A stretch of DNA of 64,000 bases from NCBI RefSeq assembly GCF_009826935.1, contig NZ_WUMN01000005.1:124001-188000 (forward strand), in the 5' to 3' direction. The notes under the pieces are model-generated. The model searched no databases. It was given only the letters and a program-made list of their open reading frames with translations, and was not told the origin of the DNA. Each line of letters opens with the position of its first letter. Within the stretch, counting starts at the first letter, position 1. Origin of the DNA: Flavobacterium sp. Sd200 (GTDB taxonomy: Bacteria; Bacteroidota; Bacteroidia; Flavobacteriales; Flavobacteriaceae). Below are positions 36,101 to 45,222 of the stretch, one piece after another. The translations under genes were made by a program, and so were the position numbers.

Positions 36101-38482
36101 AGCGTTGACAGACGCTAACGGGGATATAGGTTGTGAATTGCTTTCAAAAATTGTACTTTAGTAGATGATTCACAGGTATTTTTTGCAACCCAATCAAATG
36201 ACTTTTGTTGTGAATTGCTTTCAAAAATTGTACTTTAGTAGATGATTCACAGGGCAGCCATTACCAAGCCCCGAAAACGCGATGTTGTGAATTGCTTTCA
36301 AAAATTGTACTTTAGTAGATGATTCACAGGAGTAAATCCTCTGTTTTTGTCCTTGTGTCTGTTGTGAATTGCTTTCAAAAATTGTACTTTAGTAGATGAT
36401 TCACAGGTTGATGCTGAGGCTAACGACGGAGAGACTAGTTGTGAATTGCTTTCAAAAATTGTACTTTAGTAGATGATTCACAGGCAAAGTACACCTCCTG
36501 TATTTTCAGCGCCAGTTGTGAATTGCTTTCAAAAATTGTACTTTAGTAGATGATTCACAGGATTCCTGATGGAAAAGAAAACGAGTTTGAGGTTGTGAAT
36601 TGCTTTCAAAAATTGTACTTTAGTAGATGATTCACAGGCAAGTGAATGTTTACTATATTTACCTGTCTGTTGTGAATTGCTTTCAAAAATTGTACTTTAG
36701 TAGATGATTCACAGGGCAGTTGCTCAAATGGGTAGAAGCGTAGGTGTTGTGAATTGCTTTCAAAAATTGTACTTTAGTAGATGATTCACAGGTACTGCTT
36801 AATAATTCTATTTTTGAGGCTAGTTGTGAATTGCTTTCAAAAATTGTACTTTAGTAGATGATTCACAGGTATCATACTTCAAAAAGGTTAATTTGACTGG
36901 TTGTGAATTGCTTTCAAAAATTGTACTTTAGTAGATGATTCACAGGGGACATGAGGTGTATGACTTTAAGAACCCTGTTGTGAATTGCTTTCAAAAATTG
37001 TACTTTAGTAGATGATTCACAGGCCGCCCGACCTGTCTTTTGACGCCCTTTGGGTTGTGAATTGCTTTCAAAAATTGTACTTTAGTAGATGATTCACAGG
37101 GAAAGCCTTTAAAACAATCTAAAGCACTGCGTTGTGAATTGCTTTCAAAAATTGTACTTTAGTAGATGATTCACAGGTAATGCCGGCTATAGCAATGGCC
37201 GCTACTTGTTGTGAATTGCTTTCAAAAATTGTACTTTAGTAGATGATTCACAGGCCTTGTAGAAAAAAGGAATTAAGTGTTTTCGTTGTGAATTGCTTTC
37301 AAAAATTGTACTTTAGTAGATGATTCACAGGTACAACTGATACAACCACAGTCAGTGCAGGTTGTGAATTGCTTTCAAAAATTGTACTTTAGTAGATGAT
37401 TCACAGGTGTCTTGTCGTCTAATATATTGAAATACAGTTGTGAATTGCTTTCAAAAATTGTACTTTAGTAGATGATTCACAGGTTTTTTCTTATCTCCAA
37501 CACAGTTTGCGCTGTTGTGAATTGCTTTCAAAAATTGTACTTTAGTAGATGATTCACAGGTGTTCCCACTAATCATTTCTTGACCACTAGGTTGTGAATT
37601 GCTTTCAAAAATTGTACTTTAGTAGATGATTCACAGGCAGCGTTTGAGCTATATTTTTAATGCTGGTGTTGTGAATTGCTTTCAAAAATTGTACTTTAGT
37701 AGATGATTCACAGGGTTTATGACTACGATGATAACATTGACCTTGTTGTGAATTGCTTTCAAAAATTGTACTTTAGTAGATGATTCACAGGTACAACCCT
37801 GAGCACCTTGATAACTATGTCCGTTGTGAATTGCTTTCAAAAATTGTACTTTAGTAGATGATTCACAGGGCGTGCTGTTAATCCATGCAATAACCTCGGG
37901 TTGTGAATTGCTTTCAAAAATTGTACTTTAGTAGATGATTCACAGGTGCCAAAGCAATTAATTGATAACCCTTTTGGTTGTGAATTGCTTTCAAAAATTG
38001 TACTTTAGTAGATGATTCACAGGCTTAAATTCTGGATAACGCTCTTGTGAATGTTGTGAATTGCTTTCAAAAATTGTACTTTAGTAGATGATTCACAGGT
38101 ATTTTAGCATTGTGTTTGCCGATTGCAATGTTGTGAATTGCTTTCAAAAATTGTACTTTAGTAGATGATTCACAGGTATCGCTGGTCGGCTGTCACTCAG
38201 CGGCAGTTGTGAATTGCTTTCAAAAATTGTACTTTAGTAGATGATTCACAGGGCCATGGTCTGAGGGATCAGGTACAGCAGAGTTGTGAATTGCTTTCAA
38301 AAATTGTACTTTAGTAGATGATTCACAGGTAACGCTTATCAAGAGCTTTGTAGGCTACTGTTGTGAATTGCTTTCAAAAATTGTACTTTAGTAGATGATT
38401 CACAGGTTTGTTTTTTTCGCAATTTCTAACCGGATGTTGTGAATTGCTTTCAAAAATTGTACTTTAGTAGATGATTCACAGG
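33132..38482 (+). CRISPR. Type II-C CRISPR array, 70 repeats and 69 spacers
   Basis: I counted repeats one by one: 70 copies of a 47-base repeat starting GTTGTGAATTGCTTTC and ending GATGATTCACAGG. The 69 spacers are 29-31 bases, mostly 30. I noted no mismatch in the repeats from the third onward; repeats 1 and 2 (left end) carry three and two changes at their outer end. The crRNA strand is taken as +: the repeat begins GTTGT as in other type II systems, and the tracrRNA anti-repeat near 44.36 kb is complementary to it. Inside each repeat, TTG (positions 2-4), 20 bases, then TACTTTAG (25-32) is one base from the Bacteroidota promoter consensus. Each unit could therefore start its own transcript, as known for other II-C arrays. 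Confidence 0.97.
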
Positions 38483-38589
38483 ATACCCGACATAAAAAAC
38501 TGGTATCCTGTCATTTACACTTTTAATTAGAATTAAAAAAAGCACTCTTTTTTGTTCTTCACTTTATATACAATCCCAAATTTTAAATC
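38483..38589. promoter_or_regulatory. AT-rich array-flanking region, candidate adaptation leader
   Basis: These 107 bases lie between the last, perfect repeat and the cas2 stop codon. GGATACC (38481-38487) and GGTATCC (38502-38508) form a 7-bp inverted repeat that begins inside the repeat end. The rest is AT-rich. Since the degenerate repeats are at the opposite end, new spacers are probably added here. The hairpin might alternatively end array transcription. Confidence 0.35.
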
Positions 38590-38943
<354 letters not shown>

Positions 38944-39852
38944 TCATACTGTAATTTCAAATACCGGATACAGTATTTTCCTGCTTATGCCTGCGTAACA
39001 TTCATACAGGCTGTTTGTAGTGCGGCTCATGGCCACCATAAGTGGGCTGCGCTTTCCTTCTAAAACCACGTCCATAGCAGGTATGGTTAACAGTTCGGCC
39101 TTTAGCTGTTGCGTCAACTCTTCATAGCCCCCACCTCTATGCGTAATATCATATACTAGAGCATCTACATAAATACGGTAGGGTTCCATAATATCATCTG
39201 CAAGGCAAAAGGAGTTGTATTTATTGCTGTGAAAAATCCCCACCGATGGTAACAAACCCGTACTTATCAGTGCACGGGCAGTTACGGCCCTCAATATGGC
39301 ATAACCATAATTTAGCAATCCGTTTGGGGCTATACCCTTTTGGTTACGGCTAAACCCTTCAACATGATTAAAAAGGCTCTGAAAATACAGCGCTGCAGCA
39401 ATAGCCTCGTGGTTTTCGGTATCTCCACTTTTTACCTCATCAGCCCAGCGCATTAGTTTTCTTGAATCTTTATTCCTTGCTGATAGATGGAATGCCTGAT
39501 TACTTATCTTCGCACTAATGGTTTGCTGCCAGAGGTTCTTTTTAAGCGGCACACTGGAGTTAAGCTGATGCCTGAATCGCTCGGTCTGTTCGCTATGCCC
39601 CGTTAAGGGTTGTAAGAGGGCATTAGGTAAATGTTGCTTATCACAAGTTATTATAGAGGTTTTATTTTCGATGAGCTTACAGATAAGCCCATTAGTAAGG
39701 GTAATCTGCGGATGTTCCAGCACAAGATAACCCAAATCTTCAATAGGGATCGTAACCGGTGGCTTATCTTCATCAGGAAAATTAACTACCAGTTGCTCAT
39801 TCTTAGTATTTAGATAAGCCGGGTTGGCAAAAAAGAGCGTACGTTTTACCAT
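38944..39852 (-). CDS. cas1: CRISPR adaptation integrase Cas1 (type II)
   Basis: The 302-residue Cas1 has its active-site residues in place: Glu149 in GDTENHEAIAAALYF, His208 in GIFHSNKYNSF and Glu223 in LADDIMEPYR. The motif GLLNYGYAILRAVTARAL is the conserved helix of the family. Spacing of the three residues is essentially that of other type II Cas1 proteins. It integrates new spacers with Cas2. The start lies 11 bases after the cas9 stop, so cas9-cas1-cas2 form one transcription unit. Confidence 0.97.
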   Translation of the reverse strand: MVKRTLFFANPAYLNTKNEQLVVNFPDEDKPPVTIPIEDLGYLVLEHPQITLTNGLICKLIENKTSIITCDKQHLPNALLQPLTGHSEQTERFRHQLNSSVPLKKNLWQQTISAKISNQAFHLSARNKDSRKLMRWADEVKSGDTENHEAIAAALYFQSLFNHVEGFSRNQKGIAPNGLLNYGYAILRAVTARALISTGLLPSVGIFHSNKYNSFCLADDIMEPYRIYVDALVYDITHRGGGYEELTQQLKAELLTIPAMDVVLEGKRSPLMVAMSRTTNSLYECYAGISRKILYPVFEITV

Positions 39853-39863
39853 AATTATCTTTA

Positions 39864-42800
39864 TTAATATTCACCAACTTGCACTATATCCCCTAAGTGA
39901 TTAATTCTGACTTTTACAATATCTTTAAACGGTGTAAGCCCCTTTATTGACTTGTAAGCAATACCTTGAAGTTCTTTAGTATCTATAACAGATGTTTCTA
40001 AATGATGCCTGAATACATATTCACGTACCACGGCGGTTCCATAAATTAATCTTGATAATTTCTGAACCCTAAAAAGATTAGGACTTATAAGATTTTTATT
40101 TTCATGACTTAGAAGATTCAATTCTGAAGGGTTAAAACCCGTTTCCTCATTTGGAAATACAAAATATTCATTCTGCTTCATTGTAAATAATAACCGCCAT
40201 CCTAAATGAGAGTTGTAATTTTTATCAACTACAGAAATCTTCTGTTTAGCCCTGGTTACAGCTTCAAAAAAAGAAACTATTCTGTCCTGAAGTTTACCTG
40301 ATTCATCAATATATATAGCCACATGGTGGTTACTGCCTGTGCTTATAAAATCTACAGGAATAGGATTGTTATTTTTGTCTAAAATATCAATACCCAAATG
40401 ATCTTTCTTAGTATGCAACGCCCCGGCGTTCTTTATACCGCTTATCTTTACCCGTTTTATAGAAATGCCTTTTTCTTTATTAAGCCATATCGGATTTTTC
40501 TCTATATCAGTAAAGGCCTTCTTTGGATCATTACCAAACTCCTCAAGCCTCTGTAGCATGATCCGTTTTATACCTTCATCAAGTATTTTTTCAATGCTTT
40601 TAAGGTCCTTGAAATTTTCCGGAGTAATGTCTTTCCTTATAGAATAATCCTCCTCAAGCCATATTAGTTTTACCTTTTCAGGAACTCCCAGCGTTTTTTC
40701 ACTACTAATATAAAGCGGGTTTTTAGACAAGGCATTTTTTCCGCCAAATGCTTTCTTAGGGTCGTTGTCGTTTTCTGCCAATCGTTGTAAAAGCAGTTTC
40801 TTATATTGGGGGTTACTTACCATTTTAATGGTTGCTTCATCAAACTTAGGGCCTATCTTCTCTTCCTTGCCGTTGTAATATCTATACTTTCCATATACAG
40901 TTTCATTATGCAACTGACCGCGTGGGGTAAGCTCCGGTTTTACCAGTTCACCTTTAGCGGTTTTTATATGGTTTCGGTTTATAGTTACCACTTTGTTCTT
41001 TGCCTTATGCGATATCAGTACGCTTTCAAGGTGCGCTTTAGCCTGTTCCCTGAATTTCGGCATGGGTAAGTTAAACACACGCTTACTGTTATCGCGGTCC
41101 TCTCTCACTCTGTGGGTTTCTTTTTGCTCAATGCCAATGATATGGGCATGGTCTTTATGTCCTTCACTCTTTGCATTAAGATGGTTAAGGTATTGTATAA
41201 AACTCTGTTTGGTAAAGGCTACAGTTAGGGCGTCCATGGCATGATGGCGGTGGTCGTTACGTTTAGTCCAGTCTTTAATTACTTCTTTAAGCGAACCGTC
41301 TTTCTTTTCTAAGAACTCCGTAAGGCCTTGGGCTTTGTACTTTTCAAAATTCAGTTCCTGCATTATGTTAATAAGCCCCCAGTCTTCGCGGAGCCTGTCG
41401 GTAATCTGGCCCGAAGTAGACACTACCACACGAGTGATATCATACAGCATATTCTTGGCCTTTTTGGCAATATACTGGCTTTCGCGCAGGTCACGGGCTA
41501 TAAACCCATCCCTTATTTCGCTTTCTTTTTTTAACAATTTCTGGTATTTAGCTTTAGAAATACCCTCCTCTTTTTCTTTCCCTTTTACCCCGAAGTCAAA
41601 AAGCATTTTTACCCTCGCTTCATATTCTGCGAGACCTTCAGCGCCGTATTTACTGTCTATATAATCGTGAGCTGTACGGTTACCTTTTTCAAGATTATCT
41701 TTCTTGAATACAAGCGTTTTATTAGAAAAACTATCATCAAACAACCTCGATTGCGGCAGGATATGGTCTACATCGGTAAGGGAACTAAAAATCATTTCGG
41801 GTCTTATATATGTGTTTGTATACAAATCTTTATAGCCATTGTTTTTAAGTTCGCTATAAAGCTTGTAGCGTACAATATCATTACGCACAGGGTTTTTAAT
41901 GCCAAATTTCGACTGCAGCACCTTAACTATCTTATCATGCTCTGCCTTGGCGCTGTTGATGTTGCTGCTAAGTTCTGCACGTTCCTTAGCATTCTTTTTC
42001 AGTTCGCGTGCCAGCTCTATACGCACCTCATCAAATTTAAAGTCGCGTGACTGCCCGGCGGATTCAAGCTTATCATTTTCGGTATCTATTAATGTATTTA
42101 CCACGTTAACCATTTGGTTCAAAATCTTTTCTACCACAGGGTTACGCAGGCTGTTTTTTTTGAGTAATTCAAGTTTCCCTTTCAGCGGGCGGTTTGCAAT
42201 CTCATCGCGCGTAAGCGAAGCCGCAGAATGATTGTAACCAGCATTGGCACATGCGGTGCTATAATTGTTATCTTTGATATATGGGTATATCTTCCGCATA
42301 GCCTTAGTACTCAGGCTGCCATAATCATCACTCAGCGGAATGTTTACCAATATCTTTGCGTGCTCCGGTTTAAAACCAAATTTTTCACACAATTGCTTTT
42401 TCAGGCCAATGTTATCGTTGCCGTAGGTAAAAATTTCGTCTTCAGAATACTTTTTGGTATCGTCTTCCGCCGAATACAATAAATGCCAAAGCCGGTACTG
42501 CGGTTGCTGCTCAAATGCCTTGCCGTCAAGCTCCGCATCAAAATTGAGGATACCTGTATCAATACCCAGTATTTCAAACATGGGTACTATGGCTTCCTTA
42601 ATTTGTGCGGGGGGTAACGGTATATCTTCAGGCTTTATAACATCGGCATCAGGTTGTTTAAAGGTGCCGCGCACATCATACCCCTCTATGTCGAGTATTT
42701 TCATATATGCTTCATAAAATGAACGCGCTGTCCTGTTACCTTCAAGCATATCGTAATTAGCCTCCCACTGCTTTGGCTTATAGCCTAAAAACGCAATGGC

Positions 42801-44168
42801 AGCGGCAGCCGAAAGATTGCCTTTAAGGTTGAGTTCGTCAAACAGCTGCTGCTTGGCCGCTTCATCAGGTATATACTTTTCTTTGGTTTCCTTATTACGG
42901 AACTCCAAGTTTTGTAACACCTGCCATATTTTGAATTCCTGGAATAGCGGCGACGATTTTGGCGCTACCTTAAGCCCTATGGTTTGTTTTACGGTTTTGC
43001 CATCTTTAATTCGCTCTACCTCTTTACTCTCAAACTCACAAAAACTTACCAGCCCTTTTTGTGATTTTAGCTTACGCTGGTAAAAAATAACAATATCCCT
43101 TACCTCATCTTTCAATGCCTCTGTAAGTTCGGGGTGGTATTGTGCCTGTGTTTGCCAAATGATTTCAAACTCATCAAGATAGTCTTGGCGGTAAAACACC
43201 TGCCCCTTAAGGCGCGTATGTGGGTTATCGGCTAGTTGCTTATACAGGTACTGCCCAACCGTTTGTTTATTAAAGTACAGCTCTTTACTGCGGTCGCTTA
43301 TAGCCCCAAGGTAACCGCTGGAACTGCTAAGGTTCGCATTTATTTCAGTCACCACATAAGCGGCCTCCTCTTTAGCCAGCTGCTTTTCTACTGCTTCGGC
43401 CCGCCATTTGTAGGCCTGCAGGCGCTTTTCTTCCCGGGTGCCTTTGTTTTCGGCTGTATTAAAATTATAGTTACCCCAAAACGCTGCCGATGTAACACGT
43501 TGCCCTTTGCCCTCTATATTTTTCCTGAAGGCATCGGTAAAAATCTCCGGGTAAAACTGCTTTTGGAATTCCCAAACCTTGTCAAACTCGGCCTGCAAAT
43601 CCGACCGATAAAAGTCAGGCACCTGTTTTTTACCTTCTTTAAGCAATATATAAGTAAGCTGACCCGGCGTAAGCCCCTCGTCATACAGGCGTTTGGCTAT
43701 TCCCATGCCGTCTACCAGTTGCCCTTCTTCTTCGTTTTTTGCACGGCGGCTGCTTTTATAACCACGCTTCTTGTTTATGGCAAGCAGCACACGGGCAAGT
43801 TCATCTTTTTCTACACGCTGTGTAGCAGCCTGGCTACGCAACATAAAGGTAGTATGTGTAGTATTCTTACCATCTTCGGCGAGCAAAGCATTATCATCTA
43901 TAATATTTGCTTTCTGCAAAACATTTATAAGGTTATTGCGGCGGTCTTTAAAACGGCTAAGGTTGCGGCGGGCAGAACGTTTTAAGGTCCTGTCGGCATT
44001 TACCGATACCGGTCTGCCTTTTTCAAAATTCGTCTGTTCATCGGTAGTAAGCGGGTTTACCCTTACTCCAAGCTTTTGTATAGACGATTGCTCCGGCGTT
44101 TCGCCCTCTACAATATATGCGAAACCGATAGAAGTTGTGCCGAGGTCCAGACCTAAAATATTTTTCAT
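39864..44168 (-). CDS. cas9: RNA-guided DNA endonuclease Cas9, subtype II-C
   Basis: The 1434-residue protein has all catalytic elements intact. RuvC-I is MKNILGLDLGTTSIGFAY (Asp8), followed by an Arg-rich bridge helix (RTLKRSARRNLSRFKDRRNN). RuvC-II has Glu718 in VRIELARELKKNAKE. The HNH nuclease carries DVDHILPQSRLFDDSFSNK (His802). RuvC-III is HRHHAMDALTVAF (His975/976, Asp979). The C-terminal part would hold the PAM-interacting domain. Its length is at the long end of II-C Cas9 but common in Bacteroidota. With crRNA and tracrRNA it cuts invading DNA. It heads the cas9-cas1-cas2 operon, and the tracrRNA gene is divergent in the upstream region. Nothing suggests inactivation. Confidence 0.98.
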   Translation of the reverse strand: MKNILGLDLGTTSIGFAYIVEGETPEQSSIQKLGVRVNPLTTDEQTNFEKGRPVSVNADRTLKRSARRNLSRFKDRRNNLINVLQKANIIDDNALLAEDGKNTTHTTFMLRSQAATQRVEKDELARVLLAINKKRGYKSSRRAKNEEEGQLVDGMGIAKRLYDEGLTPGQLTYILLKEGKKQVPDFYRSDLQAEFDKVWEFQKQFYPEIFTDAFRKNIEGKGQRVTSAAFWGNYNFNTAENKGTREEKRLQAYKWRAEAVEKQLAKEEAAYVVTEINANLSSSSGYLGAISDRSKELYFNKQTVGQYLYKQLADNPHTRLKGQVFYRQDYLDEFEIIWQTQAQYHPELTEALKDEVRDIVIFYQRKLKSQKGLVSFCEFESKEVERIKDGKTVKQTIGLKVAPKSSPLFQEFKIWQVLQNLEFRNKETKEKYIPDEAAKQQLFDELNLKGNLSAAAAIAFLGYKPKQWEANYDMLEGNRTARSFYEAYMKILDIEGYDVRGTFKQPDADVIKPEDIPLPPAQIKEAIVPMFEILGIDTGILNFDAELDGKAFEQQPQYRLWHLLYSAEDDTKKYSEDEIFTYGNDNIGLKKQLCEKFGFKPEHAKILVNIPLSDDYGSLSTKAMRKIYPYIKDNNYSTACANAGYNHSAASLTRDEIANRPLKGKLELLKKNSLRNPVVEKILNQMVNVVNTLIDTENDKLESAGQSRDFKFDEVRIELARELKKNAKERAELSSNINSAKAEHDKIVKVLQSKFGIKNPVRNDIVRYKLYSELKNNGYKDLYTNTYIRPEMIFSSLTDVDHILPQSRLFDDSFSNKTLVFKKDNLEKGNRTAHDYIDSKYGAEGLAEYEARVKMLFDFGVKGKEKEEGISKAKYQKLLKKESEIRDGFIARDLRESQYIAKKAKNMLYDITRVVVSTSGQITDRLREDWGLINIMQELNFEKYKAQGLTEFLEKKDGSLKEVIKDWTKRNDHRHHAMDALTVAFTKQSFIQYLNHLNAKSEGHKDHAHIIGIEQKETHRVREDRDNSKRVFNLPMPKFREQAKAHLESVLISHKAKNKVVTINRNHIKTAKGELVKPELTPRGQLHNETVYGKYRYYNGKEEKIGPKFDEATIKMVSNPQYKKLLLQRLAENDNDPKKAFGGKNALSKNPLYISSEKTLGVPEKVKLIWLEEDYSIRKDITPENFKDLKSIEKILDEGIKRIMLQRLEEFGNDPKKAFTDIEKNPIWLNKEKGISIKRVKISGIKNAGALHTKKDHLGIDILDKNNNPIPVDFISTGSNHHVAIYIDESGKLQDRIVSFFEAVTRAKQKISVVDKNYNSHLGWRLLFTMKQNEYFVFPNEETGFNPSELNLLSHENKNLISPNLFRVQKLSRLIYGTAVVREYVFRHHLETSVIDTKELQGIAYKSIKGLTPFKDIVKVRINHLGDIVQVGEY

Positions 44169-44354
44169 GTATAATTACTTTGTTTATCAATATTAAAATA
44201 AATCAAAAAAGAATTACAAAAAATAAGGAAATCCTCATATTAAGCATTTTATTTTTCTCCGAAAGTTAAAAATTAAATACTTCTTTAACATCCCTATTAA
44301 TGGGTATTTTACTACATGATTGTTGTATGTATAAAATATTTAATTACCTTGCAG

Positions 44355-44435
44355 TACAATTTGAAAGCAATTCACAATAAGGATTATTCCGTTGTGAGAA
44401 CATTTAGTGCCTCGACTACCTTCGGGGCTTTTTTT
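44355..44435 (+). ncRNA. tracrRNA
   Basis: The stretch TACAATTTGAAAGCAATTC plus ACAA (44355-44377) is the reverse complement of bases 2-26 of the CRISPR repeat, except that two bases of a T run are missing. It is followed by a small stem (GGA-TTAT-TCC, 44381-44390), then CGTTGTGAGAACATTTA, and a terminator hairpin with seven T. A possible promoter is TTG (44323), 19 bases, TACCTTG (44345), which would start the RNA at the beginning of the anti-repeat. The size would be about 80 bases. Start point uncertain; identity well supported. Confidence 0.88.
44409..44435 (+). terminator. tracrRNA terminator
   Basis: GCCTCGA (44409-44415) pairs with TCGGGGC (44422-44428) over 7 bp, with one T-G pair, followed by TTTTTTT. 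It fixes the tracrRNA strand as +. Confidence 0.85.
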
Positions 44436-44519
44436 ATGCCCTAAATTTAAGGATACCAACCATTGAAACACAATAAACTGTGTACCGTTAAATCAAAAAA
44501 ACATAATAAAAACAAAAAA

Positions 44520-44541
44520 CCCTTTCAGTTTCCTGAAAGGG
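44520..44541 (-). terminator. tRNA-Met terminator
   Basis: CCCTTTCAG (44520-44528), tetraloop (GAAA on the minus strand), CTGAAAGGG (44533-44541): a 9-bp perfect stem followed by a T run on the minus strand, 15 bases past the tRNA end. Confidence 0.88.
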
Positions 44542-44561
44542 TTTTACTACATTTTGTAGCG
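44521..44561. repeat. Right direct repeat at the intact tRNA-Met (candidate att site)
   Basis: This is the partner of 33078-33118 with one mismatch (T for G in the run after the hairpin). It includes the tRNA terminator and the final bases of the acceptor strand. The distance between the two copies, 11.4 kb, is filled by the complete CRISPR-Cas locus. Confidence 0.7.
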
Positions 44562-44630
44562 AAGACGGGAGTTGAACCCGTGACCTCAGGGTTATGAATC
44601 CTGCGCTCTAACCGACTGAGCTACCTCGCC
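44557..44630 (-). tRNA. tRNA-Met (anticodon CAT)
   Basis: 74 bases fold as a full cloverleaf on the minus strand. The acceptor is GGCGAGG/CTTCGCT, the D arm GCTC/GAGC and the anticodon arm CAGGA-TTCATAA-CCCTG with CAT. The variable loop is AGGTC, the T arm ACGGG-TTCAACT-CCCGT and the discriminator A. CCA is not encoded. CAT could also be an Ile tRNA with lysidine, but the acceptor and arms look like elongator Met of Bacteroidota. A promoter and terminator flank it. Its 3' end is the apparent insertion site of the CRISPR island. Confidence 0.93.
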
Positions 44631-44664
44631 ATTTTGTCAAGCATTCATTGCCTGAATGCGGGTG

Positions 44665-44694
44665 CAAATATAGAACTTTATTTAAAGGCTGCAA
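44665..44694 (-). promoter_or_regulatory. Consensus promoter of tRNA-Met
   Basis: On the minus strand TTG (44692-44694), 19 bases, then TATATTTG (44665-44672) is a perfect Bacteroidota -33/-7 pair. A dyad GCATTCA/TGAATGC (44641-44659) lies between it and the tRNA. Confidence 0.75.
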
Positions 44695-44778
44695 ACATTT
44701 TTTTACAAAAAAAATTATTTTACTAAATGCTTTTTTTTGAAAGGTAATTATTATATATTTCCAAAAATTTTTACACCA

Positions 44779-45171
44779 ATGGACGAAAAAATTAAATACG
44801 AACTTGAATTTCCGATAACTTCATCGCCACAACTTCTATATCAATATATTTCTACTCCATCGGGCTTATCTGAATGGTTTGCCGATAATGTTAATTCACG
44901 TGGAGAGTTCTTTACTTTTATATGGGATGATGCAGAGGAAAAAGCCAGGCTGTCTTCTAAAAAAAGTGGCGAAAAAGTTAAGTTCCGTTGGATTGATGAG
45001 CAGAACAATGATGGCGATTATTATTTTGAGTTACGTATCCTTGTAGACGAAATTACTAAAGACGTATCGTTAATGGTAGTTGATTTTGCTGAGGCAAAAG
45101 ATCTGAGCGAATCAAAACAGTTATGGGAAAACCAGATATCTGATCTAAAGCATGTTTTAGGTTCTGTTTAA
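44779..45171 (+). CDS. START-like domain protein
   Basis: This 130-residue protein has the SRPBCC/START-like pattern of a small helix-grip fold: MDEKIKYELEFPITSSPQLL, then STPSGLSEWFADNV, KVKFRWID and a long C-terminal helix. It is widespread in Bacteroidota as a single-domain protein of this size and is related to AHSA1-type domains. The ligand is unknown. I chose the ATG at 44779 because the family starts at MDEK and the upstream extension has only a TTG start in an AT-rich region. It stands alone, with a terminator directly after it. Confidence 0.85.
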   Translation: MDEKIKYELEFPITSSPQLLYQYISTPSGLSEWFADNVNSRGEFFTFIWDDAEEKARLSSKKSGEKVKFRWIDEQNNDGDYYFELRILVDEITKDVSLMVVDFAEAKDLSESKQLWENQISDLKHVLGSV

Positions 45172-45190
45172 AACATTAATTTAATTACAG

Positions 45191-45198
45191 TATATTTG
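45191..45198 (+). promoter_or_regulatory. Candidate -7 element of the aminotransferase gene, overlapping a terminator
   Basis: TATATTTG matches TAnnTTTG exactly and lies 24 bases before the ATG at 45223. Its last base is the first base of the terminator hairpin, so a transcript starting about 6 bases downstream would begin inside the hairpin. Confidence 0.45.
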
Positions 45199-45222
45199 CC
45201 CTGAATTTTCAGGGCTTTTTTT
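45198..45222 (+). terminator. Terminator after the START-like gene, ending at the next start codon
   Basis: GCCCTG-AATTTT-CAGGGC (45198-45215) followed by seven T and immediately ATG. It ends transcription of the START-like gene while occupying the whole leader of the aminotransferase gene. Confidence 0.8.

Noticed and set aside
33132-38482. Coding sequence inside the repeat region
   Set aside because: Any open stretches follow the regular repeat period and have no protein-like composition.
33132-38482. Array transcribed on the minus strand with the cas operon
   Set aside because: The repeat begins GTTGT on the + strand, and the tracrRNA anti-repeat with its terminator is on the + strand, so the crRNA must be + for pairing.
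44737-44778. N-terminal extension of the START-like protein
   Set aside because: It relies on a TTG start in an AT-rich stretch, and family members begin at the MDEK methionine.
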